Under the pieces are notes generated by a model that was not told the DNA's origin, did no database searches, and worked only from the letters and a program-made list of their open reading frames with translations. Position numbers and translations under genes: made by a program. From assembly GCA_963565915.1 (NCBI GenBank), contig OY751485.1, positions 5,850,489 to 5,914,488 of the forward strand: a stretch of 64,000 bases of DNA, read 5' to 3'. Of this stretch, positions 36,299 through 46,216 are shown one piece after another. Each line of letters begins with the position of its first letter. Position 1 is the first letter of the stretch. The DNA is from Entoloma clypeatum (Eukaryota; Basidiomycota; Agaricomycetes; Agaricales; Entolomataceae).

Positions 36299-36964
36299 GG
36301 AGCACTACGACGAGCGCAGCGAGGAGGAGTGCGACTGAGGGGCCTGTGTGCCGATGTGGACAATAGGACTTGGGATAAGTCCGGGATCCTATTTCGGCCT
36401 TTATAGGCCTCATCAGGTCCGAAAACGGCAATCGGTTGAGTCATTCAGAGAACAATAGAACTATTGTTCTCTGGGCAGCTGACTCCGCCTATTGTCCACT
36501 TCGTCACACGCCTGACAGGTCGTGAGAGGAAAACGCCACAATAGCGCTCGCCAAGACAGGACCCGAGTAGGACCCTGCAAAGGTAAGGCTATGGGGAATC
36601 CCCATCACGGACCAACGGTCCGGGTGAGATCCGAGTGAACCGAGATAACGGATCGCTCCCACATCAAAGTCCGAAGATCTTTGAAGGCGAAGACCGTTAT
36701 CCCGAAGGACACACAACAAGAAAACTAACCAATACCCAGTAACATGTAAGAACAGTTACGGGAAACCACCTAAGTACATTATTTACGAAATGTACGTAAA
36801 AACGCCAGACACAATGGTCGACATCAGAGCTGGAGTAAGCAAGGGCGAACAAGCAAGTCATCTCATCGCTAGACATGTCGATTGTTCGAACCGACACCAG
36901 CTGAGCGAGGTGACCCACATTCCCAACCCAACCCTAGGGTTGGGTGCACGTCCGTCGTTGAGTC
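36295..36964 (-). mobile_element. Older PLE terminal repeat (pLTR) copy
   Basis: About 670 bp matching the terminal repeats at 58,237 and 63,057 with scattered substitutions and a different segment around 36,490-36,580. It is cut at GAGTC (36,964) before the TAGCAAAGGCC seen in complete copies, and is followed directly by telomere repeats. Confidence 0.82.
36358..36420 (-). ncRNA. Hammerhead ribozyme (internal copy)
   Basis: Minus strand: GGAC, CUGAUGA, stem II GGCC/GGCC, GAAA, stem III AUAGGA/UCCUAU, then U with GUCC beyond the cleavage site. All core bases are intact. The stem III loop differs by one base from the right-end copies. Confidence 0.82.
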
Positions 36965-36987
36965 GGGGGTTAGGGGTTAGGGGTTAG
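36965..36987 (+). repeat. Interstitial telomere tract 4
   Basis: Three TTAGGGG-type units capping the truncated pLTR. Confidence 0.75.
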
Positions 36988-37250
36988 TATTTCCAACGCC
37001 AAGGACGATGGAGGGAAGGAAGCGACTGGGGGGCCTGTGCCGAGTGGACAATAGGACTTGGGGAAAGTCCAGGATCCTATTTCGGCCTTTAAAGGCCTCA
37101 TCAGGTCCGAATACGGCAATCGGTTGAGTCATCTGAAGAACAATAGAACTATTGTTCTACAGGTCAACTGACTCCGCCTATTGTCCACCACGTTCACACG
37201 AACTGTCATCCGTGGGAGAAAAACGCCACACAGCGCTCACCAATGTCCAA
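36988..37250 (-). mobile_element. Diverged PLE terminal-repeat fragment
   Basis: Its middle matches the terminal repeat but with more substitutions and indels than other copies, suggesting a separate, older lineage. It contains a second intact internal hammerhead. Confidence 0.65.
37046..37108 (-). ncRNA. Hammerhead ribozyme (diverged copy)
   Basis: The core GGAC-CUGAUGA-GGCC...GGCC-GAAA and the cleavage flank UAUU/GUCC are conserved although the loops differ (UUUAAA in stem II). Conservation of the core in diverged surroundings supports function in the parent elements. Confidence 0.75.
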
Positions 37251-37375
37251 ATCGGACTTCAGGATCTAGGAAGCACCCCTTTCTAGACAAGAAGGAGCGC
37301 CTGATCCTTCTCCAGATCAAGCAGGGTTATCTAGAAGAATTGATTTGGAATTAGGGTAGGGTACAAAACTTTTTT

Positions 37376-37505
37376 GACTAGGGTACAGCTAGGGTGGGTG
37401 GCAGGGTATGACTAGGGTGTGGACTAGGGCATGGCTAGGGTGGATGACAGAATATGACTAGGGTACAGCTAGGGTGGGTGGCAGGGTATGACTAGGGTGT
37501 GGCTA
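37376..37505 (+). repeat. CTAGGGT-rich tandem repeat
   Basis: Nine or so CTAGGGT or near copies in about 130 bp. A longer unit (GACTAGGGTACAGCTAGGGT and following) occurs at about 37,377 and again at about 37,457. It looks like a degenerate telomere-derived repeat. Confidence 0.65.
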
Positions 37506-39100
37506 CAGATGGGCTAAAGAATGCACCTGAGTTACAGACTGGGGTGCTTGTTAACAGGAGCAGAGAAAATTCGTATCTACTGAATACTCATTGTGGACAG
37601 AATGGTGGTGGAACTGCACGAAGATGGTGTGGGATGGCTATCTTCGTCGACGGAGGGTGTGGTGAGTCTCCTGGTGCAGGTGTGTCGCTCCTTCATCGAC
37701 GGAGTGGTGTGGAGGGTCGCCTGCTGCAGCTGCATCGTCTCGTCATCAATGGAATGGTGTGGAGGATATCCTGCTGCAGCTGCGTTGCTCTTTCATCGAC
37801 AGAGTGGTGTCGTGAGTCTCTAGCTGCAGCCATAACACTCCTTCATCGATGGAGTAGTGTCATGTGGCTCGTGATGCAGTTGCAATACTCCTTCGTCGAC
37901 GGACGTAGAAGGAGTGGTGTGGTGGTTCTCGCCTGGTGCCGCTGTGTCCATGGTGTCGTGCATCCCCTGGTACACCTGCATTGCCCCTTCGTCGACGGAG
38001 TGGTGTGGTGGGCCTCCTGTTGCAGCTCTGTCTGTTCGTCATCGACAGAGCAGCGTCGTGGTGTGTGAGTGAAGCAGCAGCAGCAGAAATTTCGACGACG
38101 ACGAAGTGTGAGTGAGAGCTGCAGCCGTCGACGACGTGTGAGTAACAGCACCAGCAGCAGCAGCAGCCGTAAAATTAAAATTATGTCATCGTCAACGAAG
38201 TGTGAGAGCAGCAGCAGTGGATGAAACAATTCGTCGCCAACGAAGTGTAAGACAGCAGCAGCAGATAAAAATAATTTGTCGTCGACGATGTGTGAGTGAC
38301 AGCAGCAGCAGCAGACGTAAAATTACATCGACGACGACGAAGTGTGAAAGCAGCAGCAGCAGACGTAGAAATCACGGCATCGACGACGAAGTGCAAGAGC
38401 AGCAGCAGTAGACGAAAAAATTCGTCGCCGACGAAGTGGAGTCAAAGCATGAACAGCAGCAGCAAATGTAAAAATGACGTCGTCGACGACATGTGAATAA
38501 GTGGAATTGGATGAGAGACATAGTGCCAGGGACTACTCCCCGGCAGAACGTCCCTCGCCCGCGAGGGGGGGAGAGAATGAGCTGCATTTCTCCTTCGTCA
38601 ACGGAGTGTGGTGTGGTGGGCCTCTCAGTCCAGCTGCATCGTTTCGTCGTCGACGGAGTGGTGTGGTGAGTCCCCTGTGGCAGCCGTGTCACTCCTTCGT
38701 CGACGGAGTGGTGTGGTCGTCCTGTTCCAGCTGCATTGCTCCTTCGTCAACGGAGTGTGGCGTGGTGGGCCACTCGGTCCAGCTGCATCGTTTCGTCGTT
38801 GACGGAGTGGTGTGGTGAGTCCCCTGCCAGCCGTGTCACTCCTTTGTCGACGGAGTGGTGTGGTCACTGGTTACTCACCTGCGCAGCTCCGTCACTCCTT
38901 CGTCGAAGGAGTCGTGAAGTGGTCGTCCTGGTCCAGCTGCATTGCTCCTTCGTCAACGCAGTGTGGTGTGGTGGGCCTCTCAGTCCAGCTGCATCGTTTC
39001 GTCGTTGACGGAGTGGTGTGGTGAGTCCTCTGCTGCAGCCGTGTCACTCCTTCGTTAACAGAGTGGTGTCATGAGTCTCTGGTACAGCTGTGGCGTCTCT
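37506..39100. repeat. GTCGAC-palindrome repeat block, left part
   Basis: Many copies of an irregular ~50-75 bp unit built on CTTCGTCGACGGAGTGGTGT and a Gln-coding-like CTGCAGCTGCAT spacer. From 38,080 to 38,470 the spacers become runs of AGC/CAG. All frames are open for long stretches because the units lack stop codons; I regard those ORFs as artefacts. Confidence 0.8.
38477..38575. repeat. Dispersed ~100-bp repeat, copy 1
   Basis: Starts at a GTCGTCGACGAC palindrome, then GTGAATAAGTGGAAT, then GTGCCAGGGACTACTCCCC and GCAGAACGTCCCT, ending in a G-run. Also found at about 40,440 and partly at 42,999. Confidence 0.75.
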
Positions 39101-39259
39101 CGCCCCTTCGTCGACGACGATATGCGGTGGGTCTCGTCGTGCAGCCGTGTCCGTGGCGCAACCATCCGCTCGTCGACAAAGTGTGGTTGGTTGAAGTGGT
39201 TGCTGGGGTGAGCAGTCATCGACGGAGTGGTGGTGAGGGCACGGAGTGTAGTGGTGGGT

Positions 39260-39605
39260 GCCCCAGGTGCGTGAGTCAAGAATCTTTCGTCTCCGACAAA
39301 ATGTTGCCCAGGGCACAGGTGTGTAAGTAAAAAAAAATCATTCGTCGGCGACGAAATGTACCCAGGACACAGGTGCACAAGTAAATGATTCGTCGCCGAC
39401 AAATTGATACAAAGCAGACAGGTGCGCAAGTAAAGAATCTTGCGTCGCCGACGAACTGGCATCCAGGACACAGGTGCCCGAGTATACAATACCCAGAGCA
39501 CAGGTGCGCAAGTAAAAAATGTTTCGTCGCCGACGAAATGCTGCCCAGGATACAGTTGTGTGAGTCAAGAATTATTCGTCGCCGACAAAGTGGTACCTCC
39601 AGTAG
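39260..39605. repeat. Minisatellite of ~60 bp with CCCAGGACACAGGTG
   Basis: About six units, each containing an ACAGGTG element, a GCAAGTAAA element and TTCGTCGCCGACGAA, a palindrome centred on GCCGAC rather than GTCGAC. Confidence 0.75.
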
Positions 39606-40440
39606 GAAATGTAAAAATGTCATCGTCGACGACATGTGAGTGAGAGCAGCAGCAACAGAAAAAAAAATGTCATTGTCGTCGACACCCCAGTGAGAGCAGC
39701 AGCAGCAGACGAAAATAATTCGTCGACGACGACGTGTGAGTGACAGCAGCAGTAGCAGACAAAAAAAATCTGTCGTCGACGAAGTGTGAGAGCAGCAGCA
39801 GCAGATGAAAAAACTTCGTCGTCGACGAAGTGGGATGAAAGCATGAGCAGCCGCGGCAGACGTAAAAATTACGTCGACGACGAAGTGTGAGAGCAGCAGC
39901 AGCAGACGAAAAAGCTTCGTCATCGACGAAGTGGGGTGAAAGCATGAGCAGCAGCCGCAGACGTAAAAATTACGTCGACGACGAAGTGTGAGAGCAGCAG
40001 CAGCAGATGAAAAAACTTCGTCGTCGACGAAGTAGAGTGAATGCATGAGCAGCAGCAGCAGACATAAAAATTACGTTGTCATCGACAACGTGTGAGAGCA
40101 GCAGCAGCAGACGAAATAATTCGTCGTCGACGAAGTAAAGTGAATGCACGAGCAGCAGCAGCAAACGTAAAAATTACGTCGTCGTCGACGACGTGTGAGT
40201 GACAGTAGCAGCAGCAGACGAGAAAACTTCGTCGTCGACGAAGTGGGGTGAAAGCATGAGCAGCAGCAGCGGACGTAAAAATTACGTCGTCAATGATGAA
40301 GTGTGAGAGCAGCAGCAGCAGACAAACAAAATTCGTCGTCGACGAAGTAGAGTGAATGCACGAGCAGCAGCAGCAGACGAAATAATTCATCGCGGACGAA
40401 GTGGAGTGAAAGCACGAACAGGAGCAGCAAACCTATAAAT
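39606..40440. repeat. CAG-rich array with GTCGAC palindromes
   Basis: A regular array in which runs of AGCAGCAGCAGCAG alternate with palindromes such as CTTCGTCGTCGACGAAG and ACGTCGTCGTCGACGACGT. Spacing is roughly 50 bp and the higher-order unit about 110-120 bp. No gene. Confidence 0.82.
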
Positions 40441-40545
40441 GACGTCGTCGACGACGCGTGAATAAGTGGAATCGGACAAGAGACAGAGTGCCAGGGACTA
40501 CTCCCCGGCAGAACGTCCCTTGCCCGCGAGGGGGGGGGGGGGGGG
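40440..40545. repeat. Dispersed ~100-bp repeat, copy 2
   Basis: Nearly the same as copy 1 at 38,477, including GTGAATAAGTGGAAT and GGGACTACTCCCC. It runs into a homopolymer of 25 G at 40,530-40,554. Confidence 0.75.
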
Positions 40546-40559
40546 GGGGGGGGGATAGA

Positions 40560-41600
40560 GGACGAGCAATGCAATGTGTTGTGAGAACGGTGGTGCCGGT
40601 GGTATAGCCGTCGCGCGTCATGTTGTCGATGAGGTGGGGAGGGGGGTTGTAGCTGTATCGTATCGTCGTGGACGTCGGGTGGTGGGGTGTCGTAGTGCAG
40701 CCGTCTCGTGCCGTTGAAGACAAAGTAAAGTGGTTGAAGTGGTTGATGGGGTGGTGGGACAGCCGTGGCGTCTCTCGCACCTTCGTCGCCGACGGTCGTG
40801 CAGCCGTGTCGCCCCTTCATCGGCGACGTGGAGAAGGTCTTGTGGCGTAGCTGTGTCGCCTCGTCGACGATGTCGGGTAGGGGTTCACGACGTGAGACGG
40901 TGGGTATCGTGGCGCAGCCATCCCTCGTCGACGATGGGAAGTGGTTGACCCCGTCATTACTGCGTAGGTCTCCTGCGGTACCTGTGTCGTCTCGTCGTCG
41001 TCGACGAAGTGGTGGTGGGTTTCCTGCCGGTTCGTGCCCTCAACGACGACGTGGGAGGTGCAGTCGTCTCGTGTCGTCGTCGACGACGTGAAATGGTAAG
41101 AGGGGTGGTGAAGCTGCAATGGTGCCGTTCGTGGCCTTGTTGATGGAGGGGTTGACAACGCGTGGTGCGTCTCGTGTCGTCGTCGACGACGTGAGGTGGC
41201 AAGAGGTGTGGTGGCGCAGCCATGTCGTGAGGTGGCACCCATGTCCTCGTCGACGACGTGGAGAGGTGGATGTGGTGGCGGCGGTACAGCCGTGGCGTCT
41301 GTCGCCCCTTCGTCGTATGGTGGTGGTGCAGTTCTCCTGTGGCGCAGCCGTATCGCCCCTTTGTCGACCAGGTGAGGTGGTGGGGGGTGTGGTCGTGATG
41401 CAGCCGTCTCCCTTCGTCGAGGCAGAGGGTCAGGTGGTCCTCGCCCCTTGGTCCCCTGGTCCTGCCTTGTCGCTTCGTCGACAGCTGTCTCGTCACCTAG
41501 CGTGAAGGGCGGGCGCCCGTCAAAACGGGACATGGTAGGTGTAGACGGGCGAGAGAGACTGTGATATGGTGGTGAGGACTGGGGTGGGTCGTTAGTGAGC
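40560..41600. repeat. G/T-rich repeat block, left arm of inverted arrangement
   Basis: Irregular units of GTGGTGCAGCCGTCTCGTG plus TCGTCGTCGACGACGTG. The same units occur on the opposite strand at 43,870-45,770. No credible gene. Confidence 0.72.
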
Positions 41601-41654
41601 GTCAAGGCTGAGGGACATGTGGTGCTTACCTGGAACGTGGACGCGTGGCGCTTG

Positions 41655-42960
41655 CTACGCCAGGAGGCCGTAGGGGGCGAGAGGCATCCGTACGGGGCGA
41701 GAGACGGCTACCAGGTGCGACAGGGAGCCGTTGGCGATAAGCGACGGCCGTTGAGGCAGGAGGCAGTCGTTGGGCATGCCAGGAGGCCGTACGGGGGCGA
41801 GAGGCAGCCGTTGGGGGCTAGAGGCAGTTGTTGAGCATGCCAGGAGGCCGTAGGGGACGAGAGGCTGCCGTAGGCAGCGAGAAACGGCCATAGGGCGCGA
41901 CAGGGAGCCGTTGGCGACGAGAGACGGCCGTAGGGGGCGAGAGACGGCCGTGGGGGGAGAGAGGCGGTCATTGGGCACGCCAGGAGGCCCTAGGGGACGA
42001 GAGGCAGCCGTTGGCGACGAGAGACGGCCGTACGGGGCGAGAGACGGCCGTACGGGGTGAGAGACGGCCGTGGGGGGAGAGAGGCGGTCATTGGGCACGC
42101 CAGGAGGCCGTAGGGGACGAGAGGCAGCCGTAGGCGGCGGGAAACGGGCATTGGGCGCGACAGGGAGCCGTTGGGGGCGAGAAGGGGTCGTTGGGCACGC
42201 CAGGAGGCCGTAGGGGACAAGAGGCAGCCGTAGGCGGCGGGAAGGGGTCATTGGGCACGCCAGGAGGCCGGAGGGGACGGGAGGCAGCCGTTGGCGACGA
42301 GAGACGGCCGTACGGGGCGAGAGACGGCCGTGGGGGGAGAGAGGCGGTCATTGGGCACGCCAGGAAACCGTAGGGGACGAGAGGCAGCCGTTGGGGGCGA
42401 GAGGGGGTCGTTAGGCATGCCAGGAGGCCGTAGGGGACAAGAGGCAGCCGTTGGCGACGAGAGACGGCCGTACGGGGCGAGAAGGGGTCGTTGGGCGCGA
42501 CAGGGAGCCGTAGGGGACGAGAGGCAGCCGTTGGGGGCGAGAGGGGGTCGTTAGGCATGCCAGGAGGCCGTAGGGGACGAGAGGCAGCCGTTGGCGACGA
42601 GAGACGGCCGTACGGGGCGAGAGGGGGTCGTTGGGCGCGACAGGGAGCCGTAGGGGACGAGAGGCAGCCGTTGGGGGCGAGAAGGGGTCGTTGGGCGCGA
42701 CAGGGAGCCGTAGGGGACGAGAGGCAGCCGTTGGCGACGAGAGACGGCCGTACGGGGCGAGAGACGGCCGTGGGGGGAGAGAGGCGGTCATTGGGCACGC
42801 CAAGAGGCCGTAGGGGACGAGAGGCAGCCGTTGGCGGCGGGAAACGGGCATTGGGCGCGACAGGGAGCCGTTGGCGACGAGAGGCAGCCGTTGGGGGCGA
42901 AGGCGGTCATTGGGCACTCCAGGAGGCTGTAGGGGACGAGAGGCTGCCGTAGGCAGCTTG
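41655..42960. repeat. 20-bp minisatellite, about 65 units
   Basis: Strict 20-bp periodicity. Typical units are GAGGCAGCCGTTGGCGACGA, GAGACGGCCGTACGGGGCGA and CAGGAGGCCGTAGGGGACGA. Variant units are ordered into longer blocks. Because 20 is not a multiple of 3, all frames read through the repeat, which explains the long Pro/Arg- and Gly/Arg-rich ORFs seen here. Confidence 0.88.
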
Positions 42961-42998
42961 AGGCGACCGAGGAGGGACGAGAGACGAGGGCCGCGATG

Positions 42999-43045
42999 CC
43001 AGGGACTACTCCCCGACAGAACGTCCCTCGGGCGCGACGAGGGGA
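42999..43045. repeat. Dispersed repeat, copy 3 (partial)
   Basis: ATGCCAGGGACTACTCCCC followed by GACAGAACGTCCCT, matching the core of copies 1 and 2. Confidence 0.7.
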
Positions 43046-43440
43046 GAGAGGAAGGAGAGTGGCTGCACGAGCAAGATCGTGCAGAGATAAGTTCGTCGTG
43101 GACGAATGCGGACTGTGGGAAAGCTCCCACCGGCAACTTTGTTACACCCGGGTGCGTGGAGCTTCCCACAGTCTGCATTCGTCGGCGACGAATGCGGTTC
43201 CGTGGGGCTGTGCACTGGCTGTGCACTGGCGGCTGTGCGCTGGCTGTGCACAGCTGTGTGTCGTTTACTTCCCACGGCCGCGAATCTTCGTCGACGACGA
43301 CACACTGCACGAGGACCACCCTCGTGCAGTGTCTATCTTTCACTTTCGACTGCACGGAAGCAAGTTCCGTGCAATCGGCCTCTGTGGTAAGCCCTGGCTC
43401 CCACCTCTCGTTGCCATCTACTGGGGAGTAGTCCCTAGTA
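43046..43440. repeat. Hairpin-rich unique segment
   Basis: Contains three hairpins: an imperfect one at about 43,108-43,178 (CTGTGGGAAAGCTCCCA with GGAGCTTCCCACAG), a perfect 13-bp stem at 43,302-43,332 and a 9-bp stem at 43,351-43,373. A short GTGCACTGGCTGTGCACTGG repeat lies at about 43,209. No gene. Confidence 0.65.
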
Positions 43441-45960
43441 GACGATCTCGTTATCTAGGTCGGCAATCCAACCTCTCTTTTTCGACAACACCTCCCCACC
43501 TCCCTTCTTCGACCACGGAACGCGACGGCTGCCCCAGGACACCCCGAACCTCCCTCTTGACGAGTCCCCTCACCAACCTCCGTCCTTCCACGACCCCTTC
43601 CTTCGACGGAGCAGGATGACTGCCCCAGGATGCCCCCAACCTGTCTCTTTCGACGGACGTGGCTGCACCGACTCCCTACATCCCCTCTCCAACGACGGGC
43701 GCGGCTGCACCAACTCCCCACCTCCCTCCTTCGACGACGGAATGGCACGGCTGCCCAGGATGCGGCTACACCAGGACGCCCACCACGCGTGCATGGCCGA
43801 GGTAAGCACCCCACGTCACCCCAGTCTTGACGCCCCATTTAACGGGCCTGCACCAGGACTCCTGTCTTGCGCATTGGTATCACCCCTCCCACCACACGTC
43901 GACGACGACGACGCGACGCGATACAGCTGTACCACCAGCGCTGTGGGGCCAAAACCACTAGAAAAAGCGGAGGGAAGCGAAGAGCCACCACGAGACCTTA
44001 CACCAGACATCGCGGCTGCGCCACACCTCCTGCCTCTCCACGCCTCCCACCAGACGTCGACGACGACGACACGATGCGAGACGGCTCCCCACCTCCCACC
44101 TTCGACGACGGAATGGGGCCAAGACGACTAGAAAATAGAGGAGGGAAGCGGAGAGCCACCGCCAGACATCGCGGCTGCACCACACCTCTCACCTCTCCAC
44201 GCCTCCCACCACACGTCGTCGACGACGACACGACGCTGCACCACACCTCCCACCATGTCCCGGCTGCACCACGCGGCCCATAACACGTCGTCGACGACGA
44301 AACGACGCGAGACGACTATCCCAGTTGCACCACCCCTTCCAGCTCACGTCGTTGACGGCGACAGGACGCGAGACGGCTGTACCACCTGCACCACGAGATC
44401 TTCCACCGGAAATCGCAGCTGCACCACACCACACCTCCCACCATGTGTCGTCAACCCCTCCCTCAACGGAACGGCACCTTCAATCCTCACCCACTTTCCT
44501 CGGTGACTCAACGGTTCTCGCACGCCTCACCACTTCCCTGCCCACTTCTCTCGTTGTCGACGAAGGAATGAGACGGCTAGGCAGCACCCCACTGCTTCCA
44601 AACCACACCTCACAACCCCTCTCCCTTCGTCCACGACGAAGATGTTCTACAGGGGAGTACTCCCTCGTAAACATCGCTCTCATCGCTCTCTCCGCGTCTG
44701 AATGCCCGCCCTCATGGCCATTCTCTACTCGCCCTTTTCGTTGGGACGAGAATCGTTCGTTACCCCTTTCATTCGGTTAGTCTATTTCGCCCTTGTATTT
44801 CTCACATACCGACCACTATTCTATTCTTCAGCACCTTCTCAACTGTCCTGAACCCCTGAAACCCACACCCCTCGCCGCCTCTCGCCTATGCCTCCCCCTT
44901 CGTTATTTAATGGATACACCCTGTCCTTTCCCGGTCGACGGCTAACGTCCCCCCACCAGGGCACACTCACCTTCCCCGTTTCCAACCTACGCCACCACGC
45001 CCTCACGGCCCATCCTACCGCAGCACCCTGTTCTTCGCACGTCAACGGTCACTCTTTGCCACTTGGGCAGACTGCTCCGACTCCGTTTGATATGCTTTAC
45101 GATTGAATAACACCCACTTAGCCTGTTTCCCAGCGACTGACCCCCCCACACCTACACTTACGCCCCGTTCTTTGCCCCTCATATCTGTGTAATGGCTACC
45201 TACGCCCCTACAAGACGGAACAACTGTGTCACCTGACCCATCACCACTTCGTCGACGGCGAGACAAGACGGCTGTGCCACAAGAACCACCCGACATTGAG
45301 GTTGACGAGACGAGGCGGCTGCGCGTTGAGGCACGCTACGACGAGAGACAGCTGCGGGCGATAAGGCTACACCACAAGACTCACGTCGTCTACAACGTCA
45401 CGAGGGATGCCACGGCTGTACCACCACCACATCCACCACTCCACGTCGACGACAAGGAGATGGCCGCGCCATGAGACGCACCACCTCACGACACGGCTGC
45501 ACCACGACATGTCCCACCTCCCACTTCACACGTCACGTCGTTGACGATGACATGGCTGCCAGCTGCACCACAGCTTCCACCACCTGACTACGTCGACGAC
45601 GACGACACGGCACAGCACCCTGACACAACACAACTGCGGCAAAGCAGACGAGACGGCTGCACCACCCACCACCACATCCCCACCACACGTCGTCGACGAC
45701 GTGACAAGTTCTACCACCACACCTCCCATCTCACATCGTCGTCGACGACACGGATGCACGGCAGGGGATGGCGGCACCCGATTTACCTATGTTTGCTACC
45801 CCTGCTCTACACATGTCGTTATCGTCGACATTTCTACATTTTATTGTTGCTCACTCACACGTCATCAACGACGGCGTCATTTTTGCGTGTCTTGCTGCTG
45901 CTGACTCACATTTTACGTAGGCTGCTGCTAGTCTCACTCACATGTCGTAATGATGTTGAC
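43441..45960. repeat. A/C-rich repeat block, right arm of inverted arrangement
   Basis: Carries CACACGTCGTCGACGACGAC and CGCGAGACGGCTGCACCAC units, the reverse complements of units in 40,560-41,600. Around 44,640-45,220 the repeats fade, and only unremarkable C-rich sequence is seen. No gene is supported despite long open frames. Confidence 0.7.
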
Positions 45961-46216
45961 GCGTGGGTGGGTGCTATTTCGCGAGAAATAAATTATTGCT
46001 CGTGCAGAAGTGTCTGTACGATGTCGTCGCCAACGAATTATTATATGCTTGCATACCTGTATCCTGTGTGCACATCTGGCTCAGACCCCTTAGTCTTAGA
46101 TGCAATTTCGTAGCCAGTGATTCTGCGAAATGTTGTTTGCACTTGTGTATGTTGTCTATGATGGCCAAACAAAGAAATATCATGACCAAGCATGTACAAA
46201 TATGAAAATTTTAGCA
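45961..46216. other. AT-richer junction before the satellite
   Basis: A short, unremarkable stretch between the GC-rich repeats and the satellite. One GTCGCCAACGAA remnant of the palindrome family is present. Confidence 0.5.

Noticed and set aside
42088..43355. Pro/Arg-rich ORFs across the 20-bp minisatellite
   Set aside because: The period is not a multiple of 3, so the same repeat opens every frame. The translation is a by-product of the DNA repeat.
37499..46113. Many long ORFs on both strands in the GC-rich repeat block (up to ~314 codons)
   Set aside because: They arise because the repeat units lack stop codons. All frames are open, the composition is pure repeat, and no domain or splice logic is seen.
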